A stretch of 64,000 bases of DNA, taken from the NCBI GenBank assembly GCA_963556255.1, contig OY744609.1, positions 25,280,036-25,344,035 on the forward strand. The letters run 5' to 3'. The notes under the pieces were generated by a model. The model saw only the letters and a program-made list of their open reading frames with translations. It searched no databases and was not told where the DNA came from. The DNA is from Allolobophora icterica. Its lineage: Eukaryota > Annelida > Clitellata > Crassiclitellata > Lumbricidae. Each line of letters begins with the position of its first letter. Within the stretch, counting starts at the first letter, position 1. This document shows, piece after piece, positions 15,521-27,105 of the stretch. The position numbers were made by a program, and so were the translations under genes.

Positions 15521-15858
15521 ATATTTTGTTACACCTACCCGTCTATTACGCCAATCCATTTTCTTGCGTTCCTGACTGCATATACATGTAGTCTTCCTTT
15601 GTAGGAGATCGATGGGTCTGTGGAGTGCCATCAGTGGAGTCGGGTTCCATCGAGATGGACTCAGCCCTCTCTCTTCAAAGACCCTCTTTGTCTGTTTGTC
15701 TGCCTCTTCCACGTTTCATTTCACACGCTCTCTCTGTCTCTGTCTCTGTCTGTCTGTCTGCCTCTTCCGCGTTTTCTTTCACAGACACTTTCTCACATTC
15801 CGAGAACGCCAACTGATTAGCACAAATGACACCACTTCATTTTAGCACACCTACGCAC

Positions 15859-15859
<1 letters not shown>

Positions 15860-15937
<78 letters not shown>

Positions 15938-16119
15938 CACACACAGACAGACAGACAGACAGACAAACACACAGATGGACGGAGAAAGACAAACAGAGAA
16001 GAGTAAGATAAACATGGATAAAGAAATACAGACAGACATAGGAAGAGAAAAACAAACTATACCACACAGACAGATAGACAGATAAATACATACAAACAGA
16101 AGGAAAACGAAAACTTAAA

Positions 16120-16200
<81 letters not shown>

Positions 16201-16215
16201 AGGAGAGAGAGAGTG
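15860..16215 (+). repeat. (CAGA)n and (GA)n microsatellites
   Basis: CAGA array 15860-15965, degenerate CAGA-like sequence, then GA 16121-16213. Confidence 0.95.
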
Positions 16216-16329
16216 AGATTAAAAGCCATACAGACAAACAGACAGCTTATGTGTAGAGAGACGGGCTTTGGCATTCCTATGCGATGGCGTGGCCTGCAGT
16301 TGTGGTCATTGAGCGCTGGACAGCAGCTC

Positions 16330-16440
16330 AACTAATGACGTCATTCGACAACTAAGTCGTCATCATCCATCCGTCCATTCTGTCCGTCCATCCATCGCTC
16401 GCTATAAAAGAAAGGGCAAGCTCTCTCTCTCCAAACTCAG
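16330..16440 (+). promoter_or_regulatory. CRE + TATA promoter of the secreted-peptide gene
   Basis: A perfect CRE palindrome TGACGTCA sits at 16336-16343. A strong TATA box (TATAAAAG, 16403-16410) lies about 60 bp downstream. An initiator-like CTCAG at 16436 is at the expected ~30-bp distance from the TATA box. This layout is typical of regulated hormone or neuropeptide genes, and CREs respond to cAMP/CREB signalling. A second TGACGTCA lies at 18365-18372, just before exon 2. Confidence 0.65.
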
Positions 16441-16611
16441 CAGCCAAGAACAGACGAAGAAGAGAACTGACATCAGCAGCCTAGCGTCGACCCAGGAACC
16501 AGAGACCGAGCGTTCAGACATTCCATCAACAGCATCTGCGGCGCCTGAGTTGACCATTCAGACCATCTCAAGGCATTCTTAGTTGTACCAGTTCTTACTT
16601 CTGACCAACAG
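16432..16611 (+). other. Non-coding first exon (5'UTR) of the secreted-peptide gene
   Basis: It runs from the predicted start site to a consensus donor ACAG/GTAAGC at 16611/16612. The exon of about 180 nt contains no ATG, as expected for a spliced 5'UTR, so the first ATG of the mRNA is the one at 18391. Confidence 0.55.
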
Positions 16612-17035
16612 GTAAGCTATTTCAATATACCCTTGAACCATTCTTTTGCGCTGTTTTAAAAAAGTTCAGAGAAATCACAATGTTTTATTTATTATTATTG
16701 TAATTTTTTCTTTTTTTTACCCGAGGTGCATTTTTCAAAATTACAAAAACGAGTACAGCAGTTATTTCTGGAATGGCTAGATTTATTAGTATTTTATGCT
16801 CTACTAGATCTATCAAAAAGGAAATTTAGATAGCGCGATATACCAAGGAGTTCCTTGCATAGAAAGTGAGTTTGAGTCAGCGTGATCAACACCTAGAGAA
16901 ATTAATGGGGGAAATGGATCGAACACCGACCGGTTCAAAGATTATTCCCACGTTCCTCTAGATGCAGCAATAGGAACTAAACTCACAACTCGCTTTACAA
17001 TGTGCGACAAAACAATTATTTCATTATAATATACA

Positions 17036-17232
17036 GAGGCGTAACTTTGGTCTAAAAGTGGGGGTACCAGTTTATTTCATACACGAAGCAAGGCCGAGAC
17101 TGCGATCTCTGGGAAGGTACAATAATAAATATATACTGGCATTGTTCAAAAAGTGGAGGGAGGGGGTACGGTACCCCAAGTCCAAAAAGTGGGGGTACGG
17201 GTACCCCTCGTACCCCCACAAATTACGCTTAT
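17036..17232 (+). mobile_element. MITE, copy 1 (GGCGTAACTTTGGTC ends)
   Basis: The left end reads GAGGCGTAACTTTGGTC and the right end AAATTACGCTTATG. The interior contains AAAAGTGGGGGTACC twice. An inverted, shorter relative sits at 19787-19916, so the family is dispersed. The superfamily is not determined. Confidence 0.6.
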
Positions 17233-17274
17233 GATAATATATCGTCATCTTCGCCGATCTCAAGGTCATCGTCA

Positions 17275-17375
17275 TTATTATTATTATTATTATTATTTTT
17301 TTTTGCCCTGAGGTACTTCATTCCCTCAGGGACTTAGAAATTATTAGTGTAATTATTCTGGAACGGCTACCCCTC

Positions 17376-17451
<76 letters not shown>

Positions 17452-17462
17452 ATTACTATTAT
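17275..17462 (-). mobile_element. LINE 3' tail with (ATT)n array
   Basis: On the minus strand, the word CCCTGAGGGAATGAAGTACCTCAGGGCAAAAAAA leads into AAT repeats. This is the same terminal structure as the LINE at 6540-7030. Only the last ~80 bp of the element is present. Confidence 0.6.
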
Positions 17463-18390
17463 TATTTTAATTTCATTTTAATTTATTTATTTAGTTATTT
17501 CGGATATTTCTATAGCGCCTCCTCAAGTCTACTACTACTCAGAGGCGCTCCCGACTACAGCATTTGATACTGTGTCGGAGTTTTCACGCCGAAGCGCCAC
17601 GAGCATTCGCGAGTGAAGGATCGACTTGCCCAAGGTCCGTACGCAACTGCTTAGTTAAAGTTCTTGACCATTATTTATTTTTTAAAGTTGGCACATTCTG
17701 TGTTCATGAATAGCTATGCAGAAACGTCACTTTGCTCGCCCCCCCCCCACAAAATATTTTGCACCCCCTACAAGAATTATGCCGACGCCAGCCATTTGAC
17801 AGCAATGGGTGCGAATGAATGACATATGCAGATTTCTTTCTTTATATGATAATGATAACGCCACCTATGAATGATGATGGGAATGGGTCAAGTAATTCTA
17901 TTAGACATGGACACAATTTGGTCCTCTTCAGATAATACCAATGAGTCATGACATATTCTTGCCAAAGCCGTGCAAGTCATACATTGAATCTGATAGCGAC
18001 AAATGATTTCCAGAAGATTGTGACTGGTGACATTGGAACCTACAAGCGCCTGGTAAGAAGTGTCCTGGCCAAATACTCAGAACTTTGGCTCAAAGTATTC
18101 TGTACTTAGTATTTAAAATACTTTTCCCAAACAAGTACTTTTACTTGTATTTAAAGTACTTGTATCAAATTTTTTTAAATACTTGTATGAAAATGTATTT
18201 CTACTTGTATTTTAAATAATTTTGGGATCAAGTATTTATACTTGTAGCCTACTCAAAATACTTTTTAAAAGTATACATGCTTCATTTTCCTCTTCTAACT
18301 GTGTAGAGCTTAATAACTGCTGAATTGACCTTTAGGTCGTGACACCATCTTTTCCTTGACCTCCTGACGTCATCTGGGTAGAAGACGAAG

Positions 18391-19058
18391 ATGTCGACGA
18401 CGACGACGTTATCGCTGACCTCCTCCTCCTCCTCCCAACGCACTCCGTTCCTCCTTGGATTCATCCTTTTGATTCACGGATTCATTCTGCTATCCGCCAT
18501 AATGGCAGGTCAGTCGCCAACAATCGCTAGATGTCGCGCCTTCAGGTTTCGTCTACGACTGTCTGTTTCTATCACTCAATAACTTACTTACTTACTCATT
18601 TAAATTTTAGGTGTGCACGGCGTATTTAAAATTTATGTAGCGACTTGTTAGAGACAGTGGAATGACCTAAATGGTTAATTAGCTAAATGATTTCTTTTGA
18701 TATAGACCTATAATGTAGTTAATCGATATTTTATATTTTTCGTATCCTATTTCTTTACCTTTGAAATGCTCATTTAGACTACTATGTCATTTTATTTCGA
18801 TAATAATTAGCATACTCTTTCTGCTGTTGTCTTCGTCCAGGGAACCACGGATCGGCAGAGGGTCGGCCTCGAAGGTCTCTTCTCTCATCATCATCGTCGT
18901 CGTCATCGTCATCGATGATCCGACCCTCTTCGCTCTACCTCTGCCTCTTCTGCTCCAGGAACACTGACCTCTGTGACCCCTTGTACGCTTGCTACCCTAA
19001 CCACGGATCCCCATCCGCCTCTGATAGCGATGCCCTCTCCGTTTTCTCGTCCATCTGA
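18391..19058 (+). CDS. Putative secreted cysteine-containing peptide precursor (unrecognised)
   Basis: Two coding exons, 18391-18508 and 18841-19058, join in phase 1 with GT..AG borders and give 111 residues. Exon 2 starts at 18382 after a GGGTAG acceptor, so the ATG is only nine bases into the exon and is the first in the mRNA. Residues 17-38 (RTPFLLGFILLIHGFILLSA) form a clear signal-peptide core. The mature part has a dibasic site at RPRRS (residues 48-52), a run of ten serines, then CLFCSRNTDLCDPLYACY. This last stretch has four cysteines spaced C-x2-C-x6-C-x5-C, enough for two disulfides. The C-terminal tail is acidic and serine-rich. The promoter has CRE and TATA elements and an AATAAA lies at 19248. 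I infer a processed extracellular signal peptide or small secreted factor and do not recognise a family. The serine run comes from a TCA/TCG repeat, so exon 3 phase should be checked against RNA. Confidence 0.55.
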
Positions 19059-19247
19059 GACCACGCGTCCAACCCACGCATGCACCTCGTTTCCACCTCA
19101 ACCCCCCCTCCATCTCGACCAACAGTATCCAACTGTTGCTTCCGTGCTGCAGTACTAACCACCTGTTTCGGAGTGGTTGGATGCGGAAACCTCCTGCTGA
19201 CAAACTTCTCAGTGCCAAGAAAAGGAAGAAGCCCAAAAGAAGCCCAA

Positions 19248-19253
19248 AATAAA
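19248..19253 (+). terminator. AATAAA polyadenylation signal
   Basis: Canonical hexamer 190 bp after the stop codon of the secreted-peptide gene. A further TAATAAAG lies at about 19453. Confidence 0.5.
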
Positions 19254-19786
19254 CATTGTATTTTCCATAATAATTATATATACATGTGTTTAACATATAT
19301 ATGAACTGTGTGTGATATATACAGTTATACACCATATATACATCATATATACACTATACCATATATACACCACATATGCACCATATATATACTCCATTAT
19401 ACCACCATATATAGTTGTATGCTATATATGATGTCGTTGTTGTGAGAGTAACTTAATAAAGAAACTCATGCAGAAAACGGTTTCTGGTGTCAGAATAATG
19501 GAGTAGAAATGATTAATTAGTAATTAATTGAACGTGCACAGTTAAGAACATCGAATTTCCCATTGCATTTATATCTCGTCTTGCCCCTTCCATCCTCAAT
19601 ATCCTCTTCATACTGGTCATGCTCCTTCCCCTCTACCTTCTCCTCCTACTTTCGCTTCTTCTTCTCACTTTCTTTTCCTCCTTCCCTTCTTTTGTCCTCT
19701 TGCTATCATGATTAGGCTCTAGGAATCCCTTTTTTGATCATAGTCGTTGCCATAATCATCATTATCGTCTTAAGCCTCATTAATAT

Positions 19787-19916
19787 CATAGGCGTAATTT
19801 TGAACAATGCCAATCAATATGTTATTATTGTGCCTTCCCAGAGATCGGTCTCTGCTTTGCTTCGTGAATGTAATAAATTGGTACCCCCACTTTTTAGACC
19901 AAAGTTACGCCCCTGA
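19787..19916 (-). mobile_element. MITE, copy 2 (inverted relative of 17036-17232)
   Basis: Ends GGCGTAATTTTG and CCAAAGTTACGCC, with GGTACCCCCACTTTTTAGACC near the right end, match the complement of copy 1. Confidence 0.6.
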
Positions 19917-20172
19917 TCAATATTATAGTCGTCATCATCATACGAATCTCGTCATAGCAACCTAAATCGCCGGGACAACAACACGTGATTGATAAACCCA
20001 TGGCATGAATCAGTCTGTGAACATAATATTCATAGCATTGAATTAATTACATGAATAATTAATTCTGCTTCCCTGACCGACTGACTGCTGACTTGAGTGT
20101 ATTCTAAGGCTTATAAGCTACTATAGCCTATGTGCATGCAGTGTTTGGATATTAAGATAGTGGGTATGTGGG

Positions 20173-21290
20173 TCAATCAATCAATCAATCAAATCATTTT
20201 ATTGCTTCCATCAAAAAAACAAAACAAAACAAAAACATGTTATGTAACAAACTATAAGTAGTCGGATTGTGGTTCTGTCTCAGATAGAGCAAAAGGTGGC
20301 CCTAAAGGGAGGTAACTCCCGCTAAGCAGGGACACCTACTAGTGTTGTACATAACTTAAGTGACTGTCAAGTCATGGTAAGCCAGAGGGAGTAGATAGTT
20401 GAGGTCTGGTGTGGAAACATGAGAGAAAGCAAAATAAATCATTGTTAAACTTAACTAATCATTTATATATACTTAACTAAACGTCAACAAAAGAAACAAA
20501 GAAACAGAAAATAGGACTATCAGTCCTATAAGAAAAGAATAAGTAGGAGAAAAAATGAATGAATGGGGAGAAGAGCAGCACGTAACCCGGCGCGGCGCGC
20601 CCACCGAGCAGCATTGGCCAAACCCTGTGGTCGTTCCAAGGTCCGTTAACAGCCATTCAAGATAAATGATTTCAGACGAGATTTGAATAAGTTTATATTT
20701 GGAGAGTGACGGATATCGGGAGGTATAGTTTCCCATACTCTGGGCCCATACGCCTTTAAACTAAATAGTCGTGAGTTGGTACGAGCCTTGACTGGTCTGA
20801 GGGCAGCGGCGTTCCTAGTATGATGGGTGTGGATCCGAGATCCTGGAATAAAATAGTCACAGAATGAGGAGGGAAGGTTATTGTGTTCAAACCGATAGAA
20901 AAATTTACCAATTTGTGTTAGCCTAAGTTGACTTATATTTAGTAGTCTAAGTCTGCTGAAGATTGGGGCAGTATGGGTCCCAAAAGGCACTCCTGCCACC
21001 ATCCGAACTGCCTTTTTTTGAAGAATTATTAATTTATTCAATCTAGATTCGTACGTGGAGGCCCAAATAATATTGCAATAATTTAGATACGGTAAAATTA
21101 AAGAATAGTATAAATTTAGCTTAATCACTTCAGGAAGTAGGTGGGCAATCCTATTGATTATACCTATGTTTTTCGCTATTTTTTGTGCGACAAAGTTAAT
21201 ATGGTCTCTCCAGGAGAGATGTTTATCCACAATCACCCCCAGGAATTTGGTAGACTCCACTTGGTCCAAGGGGGTTTCTGCGATTTATGT
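20173..21290 (-). mobile_element. 5'-truncated LINE with reverse-transcriptase C-terminus
   Basis: The minus-strand frame 21269-20646 (207 codons, no stops) starts with STKFLGVIVDKHLSWRDHI, the LGV-x-D motif after the reverse-transcriptase palm. It continues LPYLNYCNIIWASTY, RMVAGVPFGTHTAPIF and YGPRVWETIPPDIR, the usual C-terminal landmarks of Jockey/RTE-like elements. About 470 bp of 3'UTR follow, ending in a (TTGA)n tail at 20173-20190. The catalytic core is absent. The open frame suggests recent insertion. Confidence 0.9.
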
Positions 21291-21344
21291 ACTGCATATG
21301 TACTGTATAACGCATGCATGTGTCATGTGTCCATAACGTTATAG

Positions 21345-23600
21345 ATAGATGTAGTATGCACAGTCTAGAAATATATGTATATATATATTTATATGTATAT
21401 ATATATATTTATTAACACACCATGGACTTATATTTTCTATAAGAGAGCCTAAATAAGACTAAAGCGGCCTGTAGACCTAGGATTAGCGGCCTATATGAGA
21501 ATTTTTTCGATAGCTGCAATAAACACCGGCTGTCATCGATACGTCTGCGATCGCGCAACACTGAGGACAGAAGCAATTAAAACTGAAGCACTAAACACTT
21601 AGGGACATTGCAGGAGGAAGCAAACAGGAAGAGAAGGAGAAGGAGAAGGAAGAGGAGAAAGAGAAGAAGGAGAAGGAGGTAAGAGAGGAGGAGTAGACGA
21701 TTGCTTATTTTCCATGTCTCGAGTACATTGACATTATGAGCAGCAGGTCTATTATTAAGGTAGGCCTAGCTCTCGTATTGACGCCGATGTACGCACGATG
21801 TAGGCCTACTCCTCCCTGAATCAATACGCATAGCTCTATTGGTGTGTTCGCTTGATATTCATTATATAAGCACCTGCGTGCAGACTTGATTGGCGGCAAC
21901 GCTTTTTCTGCAATGCCGAGTAGAGTCTGTAGGTGACGCAGTCACGCAGAAACATATTAAATCGTTAGGCGTAAGATCTTCGATGATGCGGAACGGTTCA
22001 TTTACACACGAATTGTGGAGTCCACTGAGGCACGTCAAGGACACGAGAACAACGTACACAATTTAGGCATAACATTACAACAGTTGTCTATACATGACCC
22101 GGCTGAGAATTACGAGGTATCGCTGAGTGACGCCAACAATAGTCCTCCATTCCAAAGCGATACGACATAACCTATATGACTTTCATCGATTACTTTCGTA
22201 CATAAATACCGCTTAATTTTCAAACAATTTCACAACGGTGACATTTTTCATGATCTAGCGCAATTATTCGAATTGTTTTCTTGTGTATATATACGGAAAA
22301 TCTACATTCAACAGTGCCCTCGGATATATATTAAATTGTAAAGCCGACTGAAATACAAGAAGCTGTGCGGTCACAAGAGTCAACATGAGTAGATTATGAT
22401 TAAAGACAACGTAGAAACTGAAGACGACGATCGGCGATTGACCTGTTTTATCTGTTAAGATCACCGCGTTAGATCGTTTCTGAAGACTCCAGATTAGTAA
22501 TAGAAAATGATTGTGACCGTCAGATACGGAGGTAGGTCTCATCATCAAATACCTGTCTTCGTGAAATCATCGATCAGGTTAGAGAGGTATTGTCAGGTAC
22601 TCATTAGGCGCTGTTTTAAATGTCTAGGCTATAGATAGGCCAGGTTACGTCAGGGTTAACATGGGCTTATTAAGCGAAAGTCTGCATTACCCAACTCCTA
22701 AGACCCGGATCCTCCCCTGCTGGTATGTATGTATGTATGTATGCATGCATATATGTATGTATGTATGTATGTATAAAAATGTGTATACACGTATGTATGT
22801 ATGTAGGCATGTATGTGTGTATCGATATCTGTCAGCTAATGACTTGTCGTCCTTTTTCTGATCCTGCGCTGTTGTATGTTGCAATTTATTTAGCACCTTT
22901 CAAGACCGTGAAACCAGAATTTTATCCTGTTCTTCATTTTCTTCTTCCTCCTATTCCTTATACGCCTACTCTTTCTCCCTCTCCTTTCCTGCCTTCCTCC
23001 AGTTTTGCCTCCTCTGTTGCCTCCCCTCTCTTGGTTTCTTCATCCTCTTCCTCTTTTGCTTCATCCTTTTCCTTTCTCCTCCTCCTTTTCTTTTGCCCCT
23101 CCTCTTTCCTCTCTTCACGCTTTTCTCTTTTTAGTTGTGTCTGCTGCTCCTAAATTCTTCGGACAGGAAGCCAGTGCAGAAGTCCATTGTCTTTACGTAT
23201 ATACCTACTCTTCCGAGCTTTCAATGCGGTGGAGAGAGACTTTTCCTCTGTTACGTCGTCAAAGTTCAATTAGGATCCTGTTGCACTGAACTCTAGTCAT
23301 CGCTCTACCTCTCCCTCTCTGTCCGTCTGCTTGTCTGTCTGTCTGCCTGTCTCTGTATTTCTGTGTATGAACATATGTAGCCTAATACACGTATATTTAA
23401 CTGATGGACAGAATATATACATTTAAAGTAAGTAAAGCTGATCGCTTAGCATATGAGACGCCTCTGGAAAAGCAGCTGCATAGAGAGACGCCAAGAGTCT
23501 ATTTCCACAAATATTTCCTGTTGCTTCCATAGGCTAAGTGAGACGTACGGCCGTGTTGTGTATGTCACCCGTATCCAGCTACATAACATCTTGTATACTT
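21345..23600. other. Intergenic or upstream sequence of the C22orf15/CXorf65-like gene
   Basis: Holds a purine-rich GAAGGAGAAGG stretch (21600-21690), a (TATG)n array (22722-22825) and a C/T-rich stretch (22920-23150). The first coding exon of the downstream gene should lie here or further left, but I could not identify it. Confidence 0.4.
22722..22825 (+). repeat. (TATG)n microsatellite
   Basis: Imperfect TATG array in intergenic sequence. Confidence 0.9.
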
Positions 23601-23606
23601 TTGTAG

Positions 23607-24597
23607 AAGATGACAGTATCGTCGTAAACACTGATTGTAGTGTAAACAACCTCCTCAAATACATCCGCCGAAAATGCAGTCCCACTGAAGGTCAGTTTCT
23701 AAATTTGTTTGTTTGTCTGTCTGTCTGCCCGTCTATATGTCTGTACGCCTTCTTGTATACGTATGTATACCAATCCATTTATGGGGCGCGTTTAAAGTGC
23801 CTCACGTGTATTTCGTGAATGCATCAGTGTTTTAAACCACAGGTCTGTGGTGAAGTTTAAAGAATGCCAAATGGACCGTGGATGGCAGCTGAGCTGAAGC
23901 AAAGGAAGATCTTCGATTGTGATCTCGATATCGAGGCAGTTTAAATTGAAATATTGAAATTAAGATTGGATTGCGGGTCTTTTCACTGCAGAAGTCATCG
24001 ACCTTTCGGATGAGAGAGGAAAACCGAAGAACATGCGCTTCAAACCGTCAGATTACGGTAAAGACTACGTGACGTCTAGGGAATCTCTCATCCTCGTTGC
24101 CGTTCGCAACTCATCGACGCCAGATGGCGTCTCAGAGGTCGAAGGTCAGATTTCCACAGCGTCATATTAAGTTATAAGTTATAATATATCGGGTAATATG
24201 GTGGTTAGCGTGCTAAACTGTTAACTGTAAAGTCAACGCCAGGATGTCACGAGGTTTGATTTACACCCGAGCCCTCTGGGAAACTCAGCTTTAAAACGAA
24301 TACTTCGTAAGCCTACACTTGAGGTGGGAAGACTAGATAGCGAGGATCACGTGCGGTCATATGCCGAGGCTAAGAAAATGAAGTCGTAATTCGCTATCCT
24401 CACCCAGATCACCCGCTACCAATTATCACAATGGTTGCCTTGTTCCATTTCGATATTAGTCTAAGGGACTAACCTTAATTCTTAAAGTTTCTGTAAATTT
24501 CACTCAAATTAATATATAATATATATTATGGCTGATGTTAATAACTTGGTTAAAGATTGTCATGAGTATCAATAAAGATTTATTGAATTGAATATTG

Positions 24598-24645
<48 letters not shown>

Positions 24646-25478
24646 CTTATATCTGTTGACAGAAAATGAAGCTGCAACGGCTGTTCCGAAGCAAACGCTG
24701 GTTCCCTTGCTCACATCGAAACTTACGGACCAACTTTTTATAAGTAAGATTTGGCTCTATATGAATTCATAAGAGCATATTACGACGACGATGATACTGA
24801 TGATGACTACGACGAATATTGTGATGATGACGACGATGAAGATGACGACAACGTAGCATCCGATCAGGCGACGTATCTTGATCCATCTGATTGCAAAGTA
24901 AAGCCGCGTCAAATAAAGATGCAAAATTTAAGTCTCTCGATCAGATTTGCTCGATGCATTAAAATCAAAACAAAATTCCTAGACGACAGGTATAGACCTT
25001 GGCCTACTTCACTTCACCGGCATGCAACACCTTTTCTGTTAACCAGGAACCGTCACTCTGAAAAGTCGTTCACCCAAAACAACAAACGACCGCACAGCGC
25101 CCACTTTAAACTTCTAAGAGACCCGACTGAAATCACACTCACCCTCAAGTATTTCCAATCTCTAGCCATACGAAGTCTGCAGCCAGTCCAACCCTCGAAC
25201 CAATCCGACACTCCAGTAGATTCACGATTCGAGTGCCATATATTTACTCTTCACTCTTAGTTGTGTACCTAGCACGCACCCGCGCATCATCCCCCAAAGG
25301 CACGCAGCCACTCCAACTAACCACCAGGGCAAGGAACTCCAACAGTCGCACGTGCGTCCGTAAACAAATTCGCTGATAAAATTTTAACTATAATGCTGGT
25401 GCTGATAATTATGTTGATGATGACAAGGAGGAGAATGCGTGGTAATAACGATAATAATGACGACGATGAAAACGATTA

Positions 25479-25526
<48 letters not shown>

Positions 25527-26033
25527 CGATGATGGTGATGATGGTGGTGAAGATAATGATGATGATGATGATGATGGTGATGATGATGGTGGTGATGATG
25601 ATGATGCTCATGATGATGCTCATGATGATGATGGTGATGATGATAGTGATGGCGGTGGTAGTGATGATGATGAGGTGATGATGATGGTGGTGGTGGTGGT
25701 GATGATGATTATGATGATGATGATGATGATGATGATGATGGGTGATGATGATGATGATGATGATGATGACGACGACGACGATGATGATGTTCTTGTTAAG
25801 CCAAACTGAATGAGCCGAGAATTAAGTCGGTGACGGTGAACGAAGCGACTGCGGCACAGAAGACGGATGCAAAGTCCAAGAAAACGACGTCAACATCTTC
25901 GTTATCGTCAGCAGCAGCAACTGCAGCATCCGGAGGAGGTGGAGGAGTGGCAGATAAGAAATCTACGAAAAATGCCAATGCGAAGAGCAATAGGCAGACC
26001 TCAAAGTCGGCTGCGAAGAATTCGAAAACTTAG
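23607..26033 (+). CDS. C22orf15/CXorf65-family-like protein, four exons (5' exon missing)
   Basis: Exons 23607-23690, 23992-24144, 24663-24743 and 25801-26033 all join in phase 1 with GT..AG borders and give one continuous frame ending in TAG. Exon one reads DDSIVVNTDCSVNNLLKYIR, and exon two EVIDLSDERGKPKNMRFK then YVTSRESLILVAV. From memory, this matches the ubiquitin-like N-terminal half of the vertebrate C22orf15 and CXorf65 proteins (N-x-x-C-x-V-x-x-LL-x-Y-I, then IDL-x-D-x-x-G and a tyrosine/arginine-containing strand). Exon three has a short LVPLL motif. Exon four is a lysine/serine/alanine-rich low-complexity tail. The start codon with the expected first strand is upstream and was not found. 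The function of this family is unknown to me. An ATTAAA at 26090 could serve as poly(A) signal. Confidence 0.55.
24190..24600 (+). mobile_element. tRNA-derived SINE
   Basis: TGGTTAGCGTGCTAAACTG resembles a Pol III A box and AGGTTTGATTTAC a degenerate B box, about 50 bp apart. The 3' part ends in repeats of ATTGAATTGAATA. A related head is at 50095-50185 on the minus strand. It lies in intron 2 of the C22orf15/CXorf65-like gene. Confidence 0.6.
24603..24643 (+). repeat. (AT)n microsatellite
   Basis: About 40 bp of pure AT at the end of the SINE tail, 20 bp before an exon acceptor. Confidence 0.95.
25480..25792 (+). repeat. (GAT)n array abutting a splice acceptor
   Basis: GAT/GGT trinucleotide repeats fill the last 300 bp of the intron and run to within 10 bp of the exon at 25801. 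The Asp-, Met- and Ile-rich frames here are repeat shadows. Confidence 0.95.
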
Positions 26034-26279
26034 ATCTACACATTCGGATCAGATATTATTTACATTTTCATGAACAGGTTAATTTACAAATTAAAAACAG
26101 ATTGGATCATATTAATTAGGCCATGCACCTTCACTTAAACATTGATTCACAGTTTAATAACAATTTAGTTAATTGATTTTATATTATCGCTTGTTTTGGC
26201 CTCTTCCGTCGTACCTGAGCTTACAGATGTATATTTAATGAATATAATCTATGTCGCAACTTGACTTTCCGGGTAACTG

Positions 26280-26285
26280 ATGATA

Positions 26286-26368
<83 letters not shown>

Positions 26369-26369
26369 A
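26280..26369 (+). repeat. (GAT)n microsatellite
   Basis: About 90 bp of pure GAT downstream of the C22orf15/CXorf65-like gene. Confidence 0.97.
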
Positions 26370-26577
26370 AACAACCGAGTGTTGCCGGTTGGTGACTTAA
26401 ACCCAACACATAGGCCCTACGACCAGGACATTTCAGTCTAGACTGGCGTTTAGCGTTTGGGAGAAGTGGGCATTCCAAAGAATGCCTGGCAAATCCATGC
26501 TGTTCTGCAATCAACTGTTACCGGTTGGCAGTGCAGTGCAGTGGAGAGTTTGTATTACCCGATCTAGGACAGAATTC

Positions 26578-26899
26578 ATTCAGAGGATTTGTATAGCGCC
26601 CCTTCAAGAATTCTACTCAGAGGCGCTCCCGATCCAGTCCCGTCGAGAAAAACAGACTTTCGGACAAAATACACTGTATATTCAGTTGTTTCTCAACGCA
26701 CATTTTCTAGTAATCTAATGTCGCACTTGCGTAGATCAGCTAGGTGGTCATACAAGCAGTGGTGGACTGGCCATTGTGCCCATGTGCCATGGGCCATGGC
26801 ACATGGGCACAATGGGCACAACCGCTGCTGTACAATACATGTACCATGAGCCATGGCACATGGGCCCCTATGGTAGAAAGGATTTAATTATACGTCAAT
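26578..26899 (+). repeat. Dispersed repeat plus GCCCATGTGCCATGGGCC palindrome
   Basis: TATAGCGCC..TTCTACTCAGAGGCGCTCCCGA (26593-26635) repeats the word at 17510-17550. At 26760-26875, CATGTGCCATGGGCCATGGCACATG forms a near-perfect palindrome. This is the left flank of the large element. Confidence 0.55.
26894..26899 (+). repeat. 6-bp target-site duplication (left copy, GTCAAT)
   Basis: GTCAAT abuts the left end of the large palindromic element. The identical hexamer abuts the right end at 39262-39267. Confidence 0.85.
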
Positions 26900-26914
26900 A
26901 GTAGGTTATAAAGG

Positions 26915-27105
26915 GGTGATACGACTTCACACCCCCACGCACCACCCTCGGCCGGTTCTACTTCAGTCACGTGACTGAAGTTGTAGCTGTGGAGTGGTAG
27001 CGCTAGTACGTCACTAGCGGTACCACTCCACAGCTAGAACTTCAGTCACGTGACTGAATTAGAACCCGCTGAGGGTGGTGCGTGGGGGTGTGAAGTCGTA
27101 TCACC
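26915..27105 (+). repeat. 191-bp terminal palindrome, left end
   Basis: It starts GGTGATACGACTTCACACCC and ends in its complement. Each half contains its own palindrome CTTCAGTCACGTGACTGAAG, and the centre has a third inverted pair (AGCTGTGGAGTGGTA.GC / GC.TACCACTCCACAGCT). It could fold into a branched hairpin. It begins 15 bp inside the element end. Confidence 0.95.

Larger units (their letters stand above)
16620..18381 (+). other. Intron 1 of the secreted-peptide gene, repeat-filled
   Basis: Contains a LINE tail on the minus strand near 16680-16800 (CCCGAGGTGCA), a GGCGTAACTTTGG MITE (17036-17232), an ATT microsatellite (17275-17460), an AGCGCC-rich dispersed repeat (17490-17660) and a degenerate AAGTACTTGTATTT repeat (18060-18260) typical of hAT-derived MITEs. 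Confidence 0.5.

Noticed and set aside
14918..15604. 228-codon Ser/His/Thr/Leu-rich frame
   Set aside because: Minisatellite shadow with parallel open frames in the other two phases.
24751..25260. 169-codon plus-strand frame starting with an Asp-rich run
   Set aside because: Lies inside an intron of the C22orf15/CXorf65-like gene, starts in a GAT-type repeat and shows no recognisable domain; probably chance.
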